This document shows positions 34,759 through 43,477 of a stretch of DNA of 64,000 bases, piece after piece. The DNA comes from Halomonas sp. GTDB taxonomy: Bacteria > Pseudomonadota > Gammaproteobacteria > Pseudomonadales > Halomonadaceae. Position 1 is the first letter of the stretch; each line of letters begins with the position of its first letter. The DNA is taken from the NCBI RefSeq assembly GCF_017983445.1, contig NZ_JAGOBJ010000011.1:1-64000 (forward strand), in the 5' to 3' direction. The translations under genes and the position numbers were made by a program. Under the pieces are notes generated by a model. That model saw only the letters and a list, made by a program, of their open reading frames with translations, was not told the DNA's origin and ran no database searches.

Positions 34759-35433
34759 ATGCAACCGTTTGTTTCTGCTGCACTGCAGTTTCCCACTATA
34801 GTGTTTACTTTCCTGCTCGCTCTAGTAGCGCTCTATTGGTTATTAGTACTGGTGCGAATAGCACCGCTTGAGCTATTTGAGCGTGACAGCCTGCGAGACG
34901 ACCATATGGCCAGTACGCTGGTATCGTTAGGTTTTGCAGGTGTGCCGGCTACACTGGCCCTGACGTGTCTAATTGTCGTGGCAGGGGTGCTTTCCTTGAC
35001 CGTTGAGCTTTTAGTACTACGTTGGCTGCCGTTGGGCATGCTGCGCGTACCGGTAGGTGTGCTTGTCTTATGGGCCGTATTTGCAATTGCCTCACCCATT
35101 GCCGCCATGATGTGCCATATGCTGCAGCGTAATTTGCATCGCTATAAGCCGTTCACACGGCGCTGTCTGCTAGGCGCCACGGTGGTGGTATTTGATCGTG
35201 AAAGCACTGAATTTGCGACAGCGGTCATTGAAAACGAGCCGAATAGCCGCGTAAGGCTGCATTGCAAGCAGGGCGATTGTCCGCAAGAGGGTGAGCGCCG
35301 TGTACTGGTGAAATATCTGGCCGATGAAGGCGCATACCGTAGTGTCACCGAGCAAACGTATCTTGAGACCCGGGTACGCTTGAATAAACTGCGCCTTAAC
35401 CATAAAAGTCATGATACAGGTTATTTGACCTGA
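34759..35433 (+). CDS. YqiJ-like (DUF1449/OB-fold) membrane protein
   Basis: 224 aa: three to four hydrophobic segments (about 10-34, 55-80, 88-115), then a soluble C-terminal domain with TRRCLLGATVVVFDRESTEF followed by strand-rich sequence. The N-terminus (ALQFPTIVFTFLLALVALYW) is typical of YqiJ-type proteins, which usually sit beside a flotillin (YqiK); none is present here. ATG at 34759 chosen: GGAGGA lies 8 bp upstream, whereas the ATG at 34738 would make that SD coding. Confidence 0.65.
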   Translation: MQPFVSAALQFPTIVFTFLLALVALYWLLVLVRIAPLELFERDSLRDDHMASTLVSLGFAGVPATLALTCLIVVAGVLSLTVELLVLRWLPLGMLRVPVGVLVLWAVFAIASPIAAMMCHMLQRNLHRYKPFTRRCLLGATVVVFDRESTEFATAVIENEPNSRVRLHCKQGDCPQEGERRVLVKYLADEGAYRSVTEQTYLETRVRLNKLRLNHKSHDTGYLT

Positions 35434-35442
35434 TGTGATATG

Positions 35443-36381
35443 TCACTTGAACCAACGCCGCCATTGTCTTGTTAGCCACTGCCCTATAGGTAGCGCATCA
35501 TTGGCGGTGGGGCTGGGTGGCTGAGTGGGCATTGATTGGGCGGGTAGCGGTTGCTGGAGAAACTGACGAATGGGGGTCACCTGTTCTAAGCGATCCAGCA
35601 TGGGCGCATGCCCGCAGCCTTGTGCGGTCAGCGTTACCAGATCAGGCTGATCTTTTGTCATGCGCGGTAATGTGGCTTCATCCAGCAGCGTTGAATGTTC
35701 ACCACGAATGACCATGACAGGGCAGCGAATAGCCGCCCAATCTTTCCACATATCTCGCGGAGTATCATGAATAAACTGCTTGTTGATACGTGGATCGAAA
35801 TGGTGAGTCCAGCTGCCATCAGGTAGGCGGCGAGCGCTGTTCAGCAATAGCTCACGCCAGGTTGTTTCTTCTTGAATCCCAAAGCTTGCGTAATGCTCTC
35901 TTAGCTCAGCGTACAGTTCGCTCAGGGTAGTGAAGCGGTGATGAGCATTAAAGTAGCTTGCCAGTTCAATCAGCCCCTGCTTGTTTAATTCAGGGCCAAT
36001 GTCGTTAAGCACAAGACGTGTGATGCGCTTGCTGTACTCTGGATGGGCGGCCAGCTGTATGCCCAGCAAACCGCCCATCGACGTCCCCAGCCAGTCTGTT
36101 TGCTCAAGTTTGAAGTGATCCAGTACCGCAATGGCAACATTAACGTAGTGGCTGTAAAGATAATCGTGGGAGGGAAAAAGTGACCAGCTGGAAAGTCCTC
36201 TACCCGGCGTATCGGGAGCAATAATTCGCCATTCATCACCCAGTGCACGGGCGAAGGCGTTAAAGTCGCCCCCGTGGCGGGCTAGGCCGTGCCAAGCTAT
36301 CAGCGTGCGTGGTGCGTTAGGGTTCCAAATACGTATGGCAACTTCTAGTTCGCGTACGCGTATAAATTCCAGGGCGTCCAT
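35443..36381 (-). CDS. Alpha/beta hydrolase
   Basis: 312 aa. Nucleophile elbow GTSMGG (Ser near 103), oxyanion-hole context WHGLARHG near 31, and catalytic His in GCGHAPML near 258. Cap region about 135-210. The C-terminal Pro-rich stretch QPPSPTANDALP is unusual and may be a linker. Substrate unknown: an esterase, epoxide hydrolase or lactonase all fit. ATG at 36381 chosen with GGAG 7 bp upstream. Confidence 0.85.
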   Translation of the reverse strand: MDALEFIRVRELEVAIRIWNPNAPRTLIAWHGLARHGGDFNAFARALGDEWRIIAPDTPGRGLSSWSLFPSHDYLYSHYVNVAIAVLDHFKLEQTDWLGTSMGGLLGIQLAAHPEYSKRITRLVLNDIGPELNKQGLIELASYFNAHHRFTTLSELYAELREHYASFGIQEETTWRELLLNSARRLPDGSWTHHFDPRINKQFIHDTPRDMWKDWAAIRCPVMVIRGEHSTLLDEATLPRMTKDQPDLVTLTAQGCGHAPMLDRLEQVTPIRQFLQQPLPAQSMPTQPPSPTANDALPIGQWLTRQWRRWFK

Positions 36382-36448
36382 GGGATGCTCCAAAGCATGC
36401 GGTCATCCCAGTATAGGTAGATTGCTGCGTTGCAGCGAATGACGTTAA

Positions 36449-37060
36449 CTAACGATGCATGATGCGTATCAGGGTATCAATCAGCTCGCCGCCACGCTGG
36501 CGTATGGAGAACGCATCCGGGGTGCGCAGCCAGTCGTGAAAAAGGCCACCAAGTACCGACTGCATCATGCGGGTTGCGACCTCAGGAGTTAAATCCTCAC
36601 GCAGCAGCAGCTGATGTTCGGCTTCCTTGAATACGATCAACATTTCGGAGTAGCACTCCTCCCCGATCTCATCCTGCATGGCGAGCGGATTAATATCGCT
36701 AAAAAACTCGCAGCGATGCAGCAAAATCGACAGAATACGCTGATGAGAAGGTTGCTCTAAACGTGCCAGACCCGCATGGCAGGCAAGCCGAATGGCTTCC
36801 ATCGGGGAGATCTTTTCGTCGGCTTTACGGACGGCGTCCATCAACGACTGGAACGGCATGCGTACACGTTCCACGAGCGCCATGAACAGGTCGCCCTTAT
36901 TTTTAAAATGCCAGTAGACCGCACCACGGGTTAACCCTGCATGCCGAGCAATCTGCTCAAGAGATGTACGTGCGACACCCTTTGCAAAAAATACCTCCTC
37001 GGCAGCATCCAGCAGCGCTTCACGAGTAGCAGCCGCTTCCGCTTTGGTCTTTCTTGCCAT
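36449..37060 (-). CDS. acrR: TetR-family repressor, AcrR/TtgR type
   Basis: 203 aa. N-terminal HTH (about 10-55: TREALLDAAEEVFFAKGVAR, LEQIARHAGLTRGAVYWHFK), as in AcrR and TtgR, followed by the ligand-binding TetR C domain (FHDWLRTPDAFSI near 172-184). An AcrR-type operator lies 63-79 bp upstream of its start codon and another precedes tolC at 28404-28420, predicting that it controls the pump and itself. Separated from acrB by two genes, unlike the divergent acrR-acrA arrangement of E. coli. Confidence 0.88.
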   Translation of the reverse strand: MARKTKAEAAATREALLDAAEEVFFAKGVARTSLEQIARHAGLTRGAVYWHFKNKGDLFMALVERVRMPFQSLMDAVRKADEKISPMEAIRLACHAGLARLEQPSHQRILSILLHRCEFFSDINPLAMQDEIGEECYSEMLIVFKEAEHQLLLREDLTPEVATRMMQSVLGGLFHDWLRTPDAFSIRQRGGELIDTLIRIMHR

Positions 37061-37122
37061 GGAAACGCAACCTCAGTAATGACACAAGATGACCTTATTT
37101 TATCTGATACGGCACGATTTTT

Positions 37123-37139
37123 ACATTCAAAACTGTATG
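37123..37139. promoter_or_regulatory. AcrR-like operator upstream of acrR
   Basis: ACATTCA-AAAC-TGTATG, the same arms and 4-bp spacing as at tolC and as the E. coli AcrR site. Located in the 235-bp gap between acrR and the aspartoacylase-like gene. Confidence 0.7.
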
Positions 37140-37295
37140 GATAGATGATTAAACGCATTACATGTGTTATCAACTTTGTATATGTTTAACAACGCACAAG
37201 CGTTAACGCTGCTAACAAGCATTTAGACTCAAGCATCTCTCGGGTAATGCCATCGTGCATGCGTGGGCAATATCGTTGGTAATAGGAACTTAAAG

Positions 37296-38327
37296 ATGGC
37301 GCGAGCAGCTTTTCAACTCGCTGGGCATACTGTAGAGCCTGGCCAACGTTCACAAATCGACGTGCCGGTTGCGCGTCTTTATACCCATACACCCCTGCAT
37401 ATTACGGTTGAAGTCGTACACGGGCGTAAAGAAGGCCCCGTCATGCTGGTGTGCGGCGGGATTCATGGCGATGAAATCAATGGGGTGGAAATTGTCCGCC
37501 GCCTGCTGCGCTCAAAAGCTATCAAAAGTCTGCGCGGCACGCTGATTGCCGTGCCCGTGGTGAACGTATTTGGCTTTTTGCAGCAGACCCGTTATCTGCC
37601 AGACCGACGTGACCTTAACCGCTGCTTCCCCGGGAGTGAAACAGGCTCCCTAGGTGGGCGAATTGCCGCGCTGTTTCGTGAGCAGATCGTGGATAAAGCC
37701 ACGCATATTATTGACCTGCATACGGGCGCCATCCACCGTACTAATCTTCCGCAAATTCGCGCGCAGCTAAGCCCTGGCAGCGAAACCGAGCGTATGGCCG
37801 ATGCTTTCGGCGCACCGGTTATACTCAACGCCGAGCTTCGCGAGGGGAGCCTTCGCCACTACGCACAAAACCGAGGCATTCCCGTGCTTACCTATGAAGC
37901 GGGCGAAGCGCTACGATTTGACGAATGGGCCATTGCCCCAGGCGTGCGGGGCATACTACGTGTGATGCGCCGCTTAGATATGCTGACCGGCGAACAGCGG
38001 CGGCGTTCTACTGCGCCAGCTGAGCTTGCCAATGGGTCTAGCTGGGCACGCGCGCCTATCGACGGCATCTTGAGACCTCAGGTGCGTTTGGGCGCCCGGG
38101 TGGCTAAAGGCGAGGTGCTGGGAAAAGTCGCCGATCCGTTTGGCAATCAGGAAGATGAAGTTAAATCGATGGCTGATGGCATCGTGATCGGCATGAGCCG
38201 TTTACCGCTTGCCAATGAAGGGGAGGCGCTTTACCACATTGCCCGCTTTGACGAGATTGAGGAGGCGGAAACCGCAATTGAAAGCTTTCAATCAAGCCTC
38301 ACGCCTTTGCCTGACGCGTTGTATTAA
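37296..38327 (+). CDS. Succinylglutamate desuccinylase/aspartoacylase family amidohydrolase
   Basis: 343 aa zinc carboxypeptidase-like enzyme. Zinc ligands: His and Glu in GGIHGDEINGVE near 55-66, and His in IIDLHTGA near 151; LPDRRDLNRCFPG near 113-125 is the substrate-binding Arg region, and TYEAGEA near 215 holds the catalytic Glu. A C-terminal beta-barrel-like region from about 255 (APIDGILRPQVRLGARVAKG) resembles a lipoyl-like fold. Possible substrates are N-acyl amino acids, including compatible-solute precursors (for example DoeB-type deacetylation), but no ectoine genes flank it. ATG at 37296 with AGGAA 9 bp upstream. Confidence 0.8.
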   Translation: MARAAFQLAGHTVEPGQRSQIDVPVARLYTHTPLHITVEVVHGRKEGPVMLVCGGIHGDEINGVEIVRRLLRSKAIKSLRGTLIAVPVVNVFGFLQQTRYLPDRRDLNRCFPGSETGSLGGRIAALFREQIVDKATHIIDLHTGAIHRTNLPQIRAQLSPGSETERMADAFGAPVILNAELREGSLRHYAQNRGIPVLTYEAGEALRFDEWAIAPGVRGILRVMRRLDMLTGEQRRRSTAPAELANGSSWARAPIDGILRPQVRLGARVAKGEVLGKVADPFGNQEDEVKSMADGIVIGMSRLPLANEGEALYHIARFDEIEEAETAIESFQSSLTPLPDALY

Positions 38328-38520
38328 TCGCACCATATAAAAAGCCTATCGGCCCAATAAATAAGCAATTCAGCCAGATAAATGGCGTAATGTCTCGCGC
38401 TTGACTATACCTGTGGGAGCCTTAATTAGCTTAAATTAAAAAAATAACGACTGCTCAGTACTTAAATTTATAAAAAGCGGCGCCCAGGCGTCGTGCCAGC
38501 CGTGACATGGAGGAAAGGTA

Positions 38521-39975
38521 ATGACGAGCGGTAATTCCAACTATACGACGACAGGTGCCGGTATTCCGGTTTCAAGCGATGAGCATTCGCTTTCAGTAGG
38601 GCCTGATGGCCCCATCGTTCTACACGATCATTTTCTGATGGAGCAAATGGCGGCGTTCAATCGGGAGATGATTCCTGATCGTCAGCCTCACGCCAAGGGT
38701 AGCGGCGCCTTCGGCCACTTTGAAGTCACTCATGATGTCAGTCAGTACACCAAAGCCAAGTTTCTGAAGAAAGGCACTAAGACCGATGTGCTGATTCGCT
38801 TCTCAACCGTGGCCGGAGAAAGCGGCAGCCCGGATACCTGGCGTGATCCGCGGGGTTTTGCTATAAAGTTCTATACCGAAGAAGGCAACTTCGACCTGGT
38901 GGGTAACAATACCCCCGTATTCTTTGTCCGTGACCCGATGAAGTTCCAGCACTTTATCCATTCGCAAAAGCGCCGGGCGGATAACGGCCTGCGTGATCAC
39001 GATATGCAGTGGGATTTCTGGACGCTGGTGCCTGAGTCCGCTCACCAGGTGGCCTGGCTAATGGGCGACCGCGGCGTACCCGCTACGTGGCGACACATGA
39101 ACGGTTACTCCAGCCACACCTATATGTGGGTGAATGACGAGGGTGAACGCTTCTGGGTGAAGTACCACTTCAAAACCGACCAGGGCATCAAGTGCATGAC
39201 CCAGGAGCAAGCTGACCAGATGGCAGGTAACGATGCGGATTACCACCGCCGTGACCTGTTTGAAGCCATCAAGCGCGGCGAGTATCCCACTTGGACACTG
39301 CAGATGCAGATCATGCCCTTCGAGGATGCTAAAACGTATCGTTATAACCCCTTTGATCTCACCAAAGTGTGGCCCCACGATGATTACCCGCTGATGGAAG
39401 TGGGCAAGCTGACCCTTAATGAAAACCCCACCGACTTCCATAGCCAAATCAATCAGGCCGCCTTTGAGCCAAACAATATGGTGCCTGGCACCGGGCTTTC
39501 ACCCGATAAGATGCTGCTAGCGCGCTCGATCTCCTATGCCGATGCGCATCGGGCTCGCCTGGGTGTAAACTACAAGCATATTCCGGTCAATACGCCCAAA
39601 TGTCCGGTCAATAGCTATACCCAGGGCGGAGCAATGCGGATACATAACGCAACGGATCCGGTATATGCGCCGAACAGCAAGGGCGGCCCCAAAGCAGACG
39701 GCGAGCGTTTTCCGGAAGATGCCGTATGGGCGACCAACGGTGAGTTTGTGCGTACCGCCTATACCCTGCGTAAAGACGATGACGACTGGAGCCAGCCGCA
39801 CACATTGGTGCGTGAGGTAATGGACGACGCTGCACGTGACCGTTTGGTGTCCAACGTGATTGGTCACCTGTCAGATGGCGTTACTGAGCCTGTTCTGGAG
39901 CGCGCCTTTGAGTACTGGCGCAATATCGATCAAGAAGTCGGTGAGCGTATCGAGAAAGGCGTGCGCGGCAACTAA
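38521..39975 (+). CDS. katA: Heme catalase, small-subunit clade
   Basis: 484 aa monofunctional catalase decomposing H2O2. Distal His57 lies in [15 protein letters not shown] (canonical IPERVVHAKG, so two unusual residues precede it), the distal Asn in [11 protein letters not shown] near 128, and the proximal Tyr in [15 protein letters not shown] near 337-351. [18 protein letters not shown] near 97-114 is conserved. GGAGG and AAAGG precede the ATG. Monocistronic. Confidence 0.95.
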   Translation: MTSGNSNYTTTGAGIPVSSDEHSLSVGPDGPIVLHDHFLMEQMAAFNREMIPDRQPHAKGSGAFGHFEVTHDVSQYTKAKFLKKGTKTDVLIRFSTVAGESGSPDTWRDPRGFAIKFYTEEGNFDLVGNNTPVFFVRDPMKFQHFIHSQKRRADNGLRDHDMQWDFWTLVPESAHQVAWLMGDRGVPATWRHMNGYSSHTYMWVNDEGERFWVKYHFKTDQGIKCMTQEQADQMAGNDADYHRRDLFEAIKRGEYPTWTLQMQIMPFEDAKTYRYNPFDLTKVWPHDDYPLMEVGKLTLNENPTDFHSQINQAAFEPNNMVPGTGLSPDKMLLARSISYADAHRARLGVNYKHIPVNTPKCPVNSYTQGGAMRIHNATDPVYAPNSKGGPKADGERFPEDAVWATNGEFVRTAYTLRKDDDDWSQPHTLVREVMDDAARDRLVSNVIGHLSDGVTEPVLERAFEYWRNIDQEVGERIEKGVRGN

Positions 39976-40008
39976 ACCCACGAACGTGGATTAATCGCCG
40001 CACACATG

Positions 40009-40038
40009 CAGCCCGCTACGTTAAGTCGTAGCGGGCTG
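40009..40038. terminator. Hairpin between katA and dusA
   Basis: Perfect 12-bp stem CAGCCCGCTACG / CGTAGCGGGCTG, loop TTAAGT, overlapping the dusA stop codon. Little U-run on either side, but placed to separate two converging genes. Confidence 0.65.
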
Positions 40039-41082
40039 TTCGCGTTCTTGTGCCTGCTCTTGGCACTGATCTTGAGAAAGCTCGCTAACCAGTCCAATGG
40101 CATCATCAAACAAGCGTAACCCAGCGCCCTCTTTGTGTGCATGTTCTGATAGCAGGCGCCGAAAACGCCGGCCACCGGGGCAACCCTGAAAAAGCCCCAG
40201 CAGATGGCGGGTGATATGATTAAGCTTCGCACCTTCATCCAACCGCTGCTGAATATACGGGCGAAACGCCTGGGCCGCCTCAACGCGGCTAGTGACAGGC
40301 CCCGGCTCACCGTAAAGCAGCCTGTCGACTTCAGCGAGTAACCAAGGGTTTTGGTACGCTTCCCGGCCAATCATCACGCTATCCACATGCTCAAGCTGCG
40401 TCTGACACTCTTCAAGCGTTTTAATCCCGCCGTTGATGCCAATATGCAGCTCGGGGTGATCCTGCTTTAAACGATGCACACGAGGGTAGTTGAGCGGTGG
40501 CACATCGCGGTTCTCTTTAGGTGATAATCCTTTAAGCCACGCTTTGCGCGCATGCACGGTAAATGTCTCGCAACCGGCGTCCGCGACTATATCGATAAAG
40601 CGCGCCAAATCGGCATCTTCATCCTGGTCATCAATCCCGATACGGCACTTAACCGTCACCGGAATTGACACCGCGTCCTGCATGGCGCGCACGGCGTCGG
40701 CGACTTTTTCTGGGTAGCCCATCAGGCAGGCGCCAATCATGTTGTTCTGCACCCGATCGCTCGGGCAGCCCACGTTCAGATTGACCTCGTCATAGCCCCA
40801 CGCTTCGGCAATCGCCGCGCACTCGGCAAGCTCCCCGGCGTCGCTACCACCCAACTGCAGGGCAATTGGATGCTCCACTTCGCTGTAACCCAAAAACCGC
40901 TCACGCGGTGAGCCGTGCAAAACAGCCCCGGTAGTAACCATTTCGGTATACAGCAACGCGCGCCTGGTTAACGTACGCGCAAACGCCCGGTAGTCCCGGG
41001 TCGTCCAATCCATCATGGGCGCCACAGAAAAACGGCGGGCCGCATCTGCTGGGCTTAACTTATTCATATCAATCACTTGCAT
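40021..41082 (-). CDS. dusA: tRNA-dihydrouridine synthase A
   Basis: 353 aa FMN enzyme reducing U20/U20a in tRNA. SVAPMMDWTTRDYR at 19-32 is the FMN-binding start, catalytic Cys106 in NLNVGCPSDR, and VTVKCRIGID and FTVHARKAWLKGLSPKENR are DusA-type. The Gln/Glu-rich C-terminus (about 338-353) is extra. Its 5' side (41083-41372) carries a decayed integrase fragment; dusA is a known integration target for phage and islands. Confidence 0.94.
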   Translation of the reverse strand: MQVIDMNKLSPADAARRFSVAPMMDWTTRDYRAFARTLTRRALLYTEMVTTGAVLHGSPRERFLGYSEVEHPIALQLGGSDAGELAECAAIAEAWGYDEVNLNVGCPSDRVQNNMIGACLMGYPEKVADAVRAMQDAVSIPVTVKCRIGIDDQDEDADLARFIDIVADAGCETFTVHARKAWLKGLSPKENRDVPPLNYPRVHRLKQDHPELHIGINGGIKTLEECQTQLEHVDSVMIGREAYQNPWLLAEVDRLLYGEPGPVTSRVEAAQAFRPYIQQRLDEGAKLNHITRHLLGLFQGCPGGRRFRRLLSEHAHKEGAGLRLFDDAIGLVSELSQDQCQEQAQEREQPATT

Positions 41083-41201
41083 CTTTCGGATGCTGTATAG
41101 AAAAGCATATTCAATACCCTTGCTACGGTATAACCATGCTCGATGTACCAGACTTGTACCAAAAGCACGAAATCAGATGATTATCTAAAAAGGGGTACAC
41201 C

Positions 41202-41372
41202 ATGGCGACGTATCAAAAGCGGGGGATTCGTTGGTGGGCAATTGTACGCAAGAAAGGGTAGCCAGTACAAAGCAAGACGTTTTCTACCGAAATGCAAGCG
41301 CAAGTGCTGCCGGTGCCTGACCCAACTCCTGATATTGAAAACATATCCAAGCGTATAAAATCAGAGTGTTAG
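41202..41372 (+). pseudogene. N-terminal remnant of a tyrosine recombinase (integrase)
   Basis: Reads MATYQKRGIRWWAIVRKKG, then TAG (41259-41261), then PVQSKTFSTEMQAQV in the same frame before similarity ends. This is the usual N-terminal arm-binding segment of phage-type integrases (MATYRKRG-RWRA-V-RKG-..-S-TF-TK-EAQ). The TAG stands where such proteins have Tyr (TAC), so one substitution explains it. AAGGGG precedes the ATG by 6 bp. The catalytic domain is missing. Starts 119 bp from the dusA start. Confidence 0.6.
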
Positions 41373-41380
41373 ATAATTAA

Positions 41381-41406
41381 AAAGGCCGCCTGTAAAGACG
41401 GCCTTT
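41381..41406. terminator. Hairpin downstream of the integrase remnant
   Basis: AAAGGCCG / CGGCCTTT 8-bp stem with a 10-nt loop. It could end the minus-strand gene at 41458-41769 or the remnant's transcript. Confidence 0.55.
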
Positions 41407-41457
41407 AGTTGGTTCTATGCTGGGCATAGAAAAGCGTCAATATTTGTGGGCGGTAAG

Positions 41458-41769
41458 CTATTCGCTTCCTTTAGGGTCGGCTTTATCAGACTTCTGATCA
41501 ATATTGTCTTTATGAGCGCGCTTTTCCTTGGCTACCTGAGCACCTGGAATGGGCGTTGTTTTGCCTGACGTATTATGGCCAGGCTCTGAACGAGATTTTT
41601 CGCTTTTCTGATTATCGACGTTTGCGTCTGGTCGATAAGGGCGTGGCTCTTCATGCTGTGACGCTTTTTGTGGGACATCAGCATCGCGAGGAGTGTCTTT
41701 ATCCATCACCTGTTTGGCTTTTTGAGCTTCTTCACCCTTGTTACGCTGTTCATCCGATCCATGGTTCAT
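41458..41769 (-). CDS. Small highly charged, probably disordered protein
   Basis: 103 aa, about half Lys, Glu, Asp, Gln and Asn, with no hydrophobic core: MNHGSDEQRNKGEEAQKAKQ at the start and AKEKRAHKDNIDQKSDKADP near the end. It resembles desiccation or stress-type hydrophilic proteins in composition, but I recognise no family. ATG at 41769 has AGGAG 8 bp upstream; the frame is open to 41814 without an SD. Confidence 0.55.
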   Translation of the reverse strand: MNHGSDEQRNKGEEAQKAKQVMDKDTPRDADVPQKASQHEEPRPYRPDANVDNQKSEKSRSEPGHNTSGKTTPIPGAQVAKEKRAHKDNIDQKSDKADPKGSE

Positions 41770-41967
41770 AGCTTTACTCCTATGCTTGCCTAGTGTTTGC
41801 CTTGAAAAAGCCAAATTGACTCTTTCTATTTATAGGGTAGAACAGCCCTTTAAAAACTGCAGGCGCAAAAAAGCAGCATCAGATACTTTCATACTATGTA
41901 TCCAACCCACACCAATGTTTGTCTTACCGTCGCGTCAGTATTCTTACGCAGGCGGCGGGTACCTTAA

Positions 41968-41995
41968 ACACTCGGCACATCGGATGGCCGAGTGT
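41968..41995 (-). terminator. Hairpin after hicB
   Basis: ACACTCGGC / GCCGAGTGT, 9-bp stem and 10-nt loop, 13 bp beyond the hicB stop; followed on the minus strand by UUUAAGG. Confidence 0.55.
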
Positions 41996-42007
41996 GTGCA
42001 ATAGGGA

Positions 42008-42427
42008 TTATGCGCCCTTACGTGCCCTGGTCAGTTCCGCCATAGCGACGCGTGCGAGAAAGCCACTTCGCGTTTTATCCCCAGGGTGGACGGCCACAAA
42101 GTCATCAATCTGCTTGAGCAGCAGGTCGGGAAGGGTGACATTTATTTTGTGACTTTTACCGAGGTAAGGGGTTAGATCAATATCCACCACAGCCCAAATC
42201 CAGCCCTCAAAATCAGGGTTATCCATATGGTGTTCAATAGATGTGGCTTCGGGAATGGGGTCGCCGTATTGCACGGCCACTTCCAACCAGCCTTCGATAG
42301 CTTCCTTGGCGTTAATCATTGCCTCTTCAAAGTTGTCGCCTGCTGAGTGGCAGCCGGGCAAATCGGGCACTGTCACGCCATAGGCGTGATCATTGTCGCC
42401 ACGTTCAATGGCAATGGGAAACAACAT
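42008..42427 (-). CDS. hicB: HicB antitoxin
   Basis: 139 aa antitoxin. N-terminal partial RNase H-like HicB domain (AYGVTVPDLPGCHSAGDNFE near 15-34; AKEAIEGWLEVA). The C-terminal region INVTLPDLLLKQIDDFVAVH and SGFLARVAMAEL is a ribbon-helix-helix-type DNA-binding segment. GGAGG precedes the ATG at 42427; the open frame to 42463 lacks one. Second gene of hicAB, 38 bp after hicA. Confidence 0.9.
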   Translation of the reverse strand: MLFPIAIERGDNDHAYGVTVPDLPGCHSAGDNFEEAMINAKEAIEGWLEVAVQYGDPIPEATSIEHHMDNPDFEGWIWAVVDIDLTPYLGKSHKINVTLPDLLLKQIDDFVAVHPGDKTRSGFLARVAMAELTRARKGA

Positions 42428-42465
42428 GCGTTGACCTCCGTTAGTAGGGGCAGCAGTGGCCAACC

Positions 42466-42648
42466 TTATTCAAGGCCAGCGCTTTTTCTGATTCCTTTAA
42501 CCAGCCCGATTTTTAAATCCTTTTTGGGGTGTGGCACAGTCACTGTGCCGGGCTTGGTTGGGTGCCTGAAATGGTGATGGCTGCCTTTTACTCTGGCAAG
42601 TTCCCAGCCATCCGTTTCCAGTTCTTTAATCAGCTCTCTGCTATTCAC
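42466..42648 (-). CDS. hicA: HicA mRNA interferase toxin
   Basis: 60 aa double-stranded-RNA-binding-fold toxin that cleaves mRNA. Canonical sequence MNSRELIKELETDGWEL, the catalytic His in KGSHHHFRHPTKPG (22-35) and TVPHPKKDLKIGLVKGI. Begins with GTG; the AGGAG directly touching the start is too close, so AAAGGGG six bases further upstream probably serves as the SD. Neutralised by HicB. Confidence 0.93.
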   Translation of the reverse strand: MNSRELIKELETDGWELARVKGSHHHFRHPTKPGTVTVPHPKKDLKIGLVKGIRKSAGLE

Positions 42649-42672
42649 CTCCTGCCCCTTTATTTTAATACT

Positions 42673-42707
42673 GGAGTTACTGTAACCCCAAAAAAAGGGT
42701 TGGTCAA
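42673..42707 (-). promoter_or_regulatory. hicAB promoter with overlapping palindrome
   Basis: On the minus strand, TTGACC (42707-42702) and TACAGT (42684-42679) are spaced 17 bp. The -10 lies inside the inverted repeat GGAGTTAC-T-GTAACCCC (42673-42689, one mismatch), an apt binding site for the HicB RHH domain and hence autoregulation. Confidence 0.7.
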
Positions 42708-42858
42708 TTTTATAACTCTGATAACCCCTTGGTCGTTGAGGCTATGCGGGCCCGCGTTCGTGTTAACAGCTTACGACCTGTAATTCTTACTATGAGTGGT
42801 GGCTCTAGCAGCCTTTTTACTCGCCCCATGGTCAGAAAAAGTAAGTATAACAATCCCG

Positions 42859-43467
42859 CTACATGCCCACCAAAGGCACCCAAACATGCTCATAACCCAT
42901 AGATAAAGCAACGCCCGCTAACAACAAAGCCATCAACTGATTAAAGCGTTTGAACACGGCAGGGTTTCTTATCCGGCCACCCACTAAGCTACCTACCCAG
43001 ATGTAACTTCCAGGAGCGCCTGCAGCAAGCAATGCTAATCCCAGCGACCAAACTACTAAGCTAGCCCCTTGAATACCTAAGGCGGGGAACTGCAGGGTGG
43101 CGATGGGTAGGGTTGCCACAATGCCTTTAGGGTTTAAGAGCTGTAGCACCAGCCCATCGCGATAGCGTAGTGTCGGCGGGGGCTGGGTGATCGAATCGAG
43201 ATCCACGCGTGCTTTAGCGATGTGTACCGCTAGATAAATAATATAGGCACAGCCGACAATGCTCACCGCTATCAGTAGCTGACCATTGATCCAGGCGGCT
43301 CCTGCCCAACCGAAGAGTAAAAACAGTAAAAACATTGCCGTGCCTACACCCAGGCAGTATCCCAGCGACGTTTTGGTCTGCCCGTTCATACCGGCATTCA
43401 GGCCTAGAAAATTCACCGGCCCAGGCGAATACATTACGCCCAAGGCATAAGCAATAATGGCTAGCAT
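42859..43467 (-). CDS. LysE/RhtB-family exporter
   Basis: 202 aa inner-membrane amino-acid or metabolite exporter, six hydrophobic segments. Family start SPGPVNFLGLNAG near 14-26 and QLLNPKGIVATLP near 110. ATG at 43467 preferred (GAGA upstream) over the TTG at 43488, which would overlap the araC-type gene. It lies 10 bp after that regulator on the same strand and is probably controlled by it. Confidence 0.85.
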   Translation of the reverse strand: MLAIIAYALGVMYSPGPVNFLGLNAGMNGQTKTSLGYCLGVGTAMFLLFLLFGWAGAAWINGQLLIAVSIVGCAYIIYLAVHIAKARVDLDSITQPPPTLRYRDGLVLQLLNPKGIVATLPIATLQFPALGIQGASLVVWSLGLALLAAGAPGSYIWVGSLVGGRIRNPAVFKRFNQLMALLLAGVALSMGYEHVWVPLVGM

Positions 43468-43477
43468 AAAGGTCTCT

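Larger units (their letters stand above)
41083..41457. other. Region upstream of dusA with integration scar
   Basis: 375 bp between dusA and the hydrophilic-protein gene. It holds the integrase remnant (41202-41372) and a hairpin (41381-41406). No intact gene. Confidence 0.5.

Noticed and set aside
37296-38327. Assignment as ectoine-degrading DoeB
   Set aside because: Same superfamily, but no doeA, doeC, doeD or ectABC genes nearby; kept as a general deacylase.
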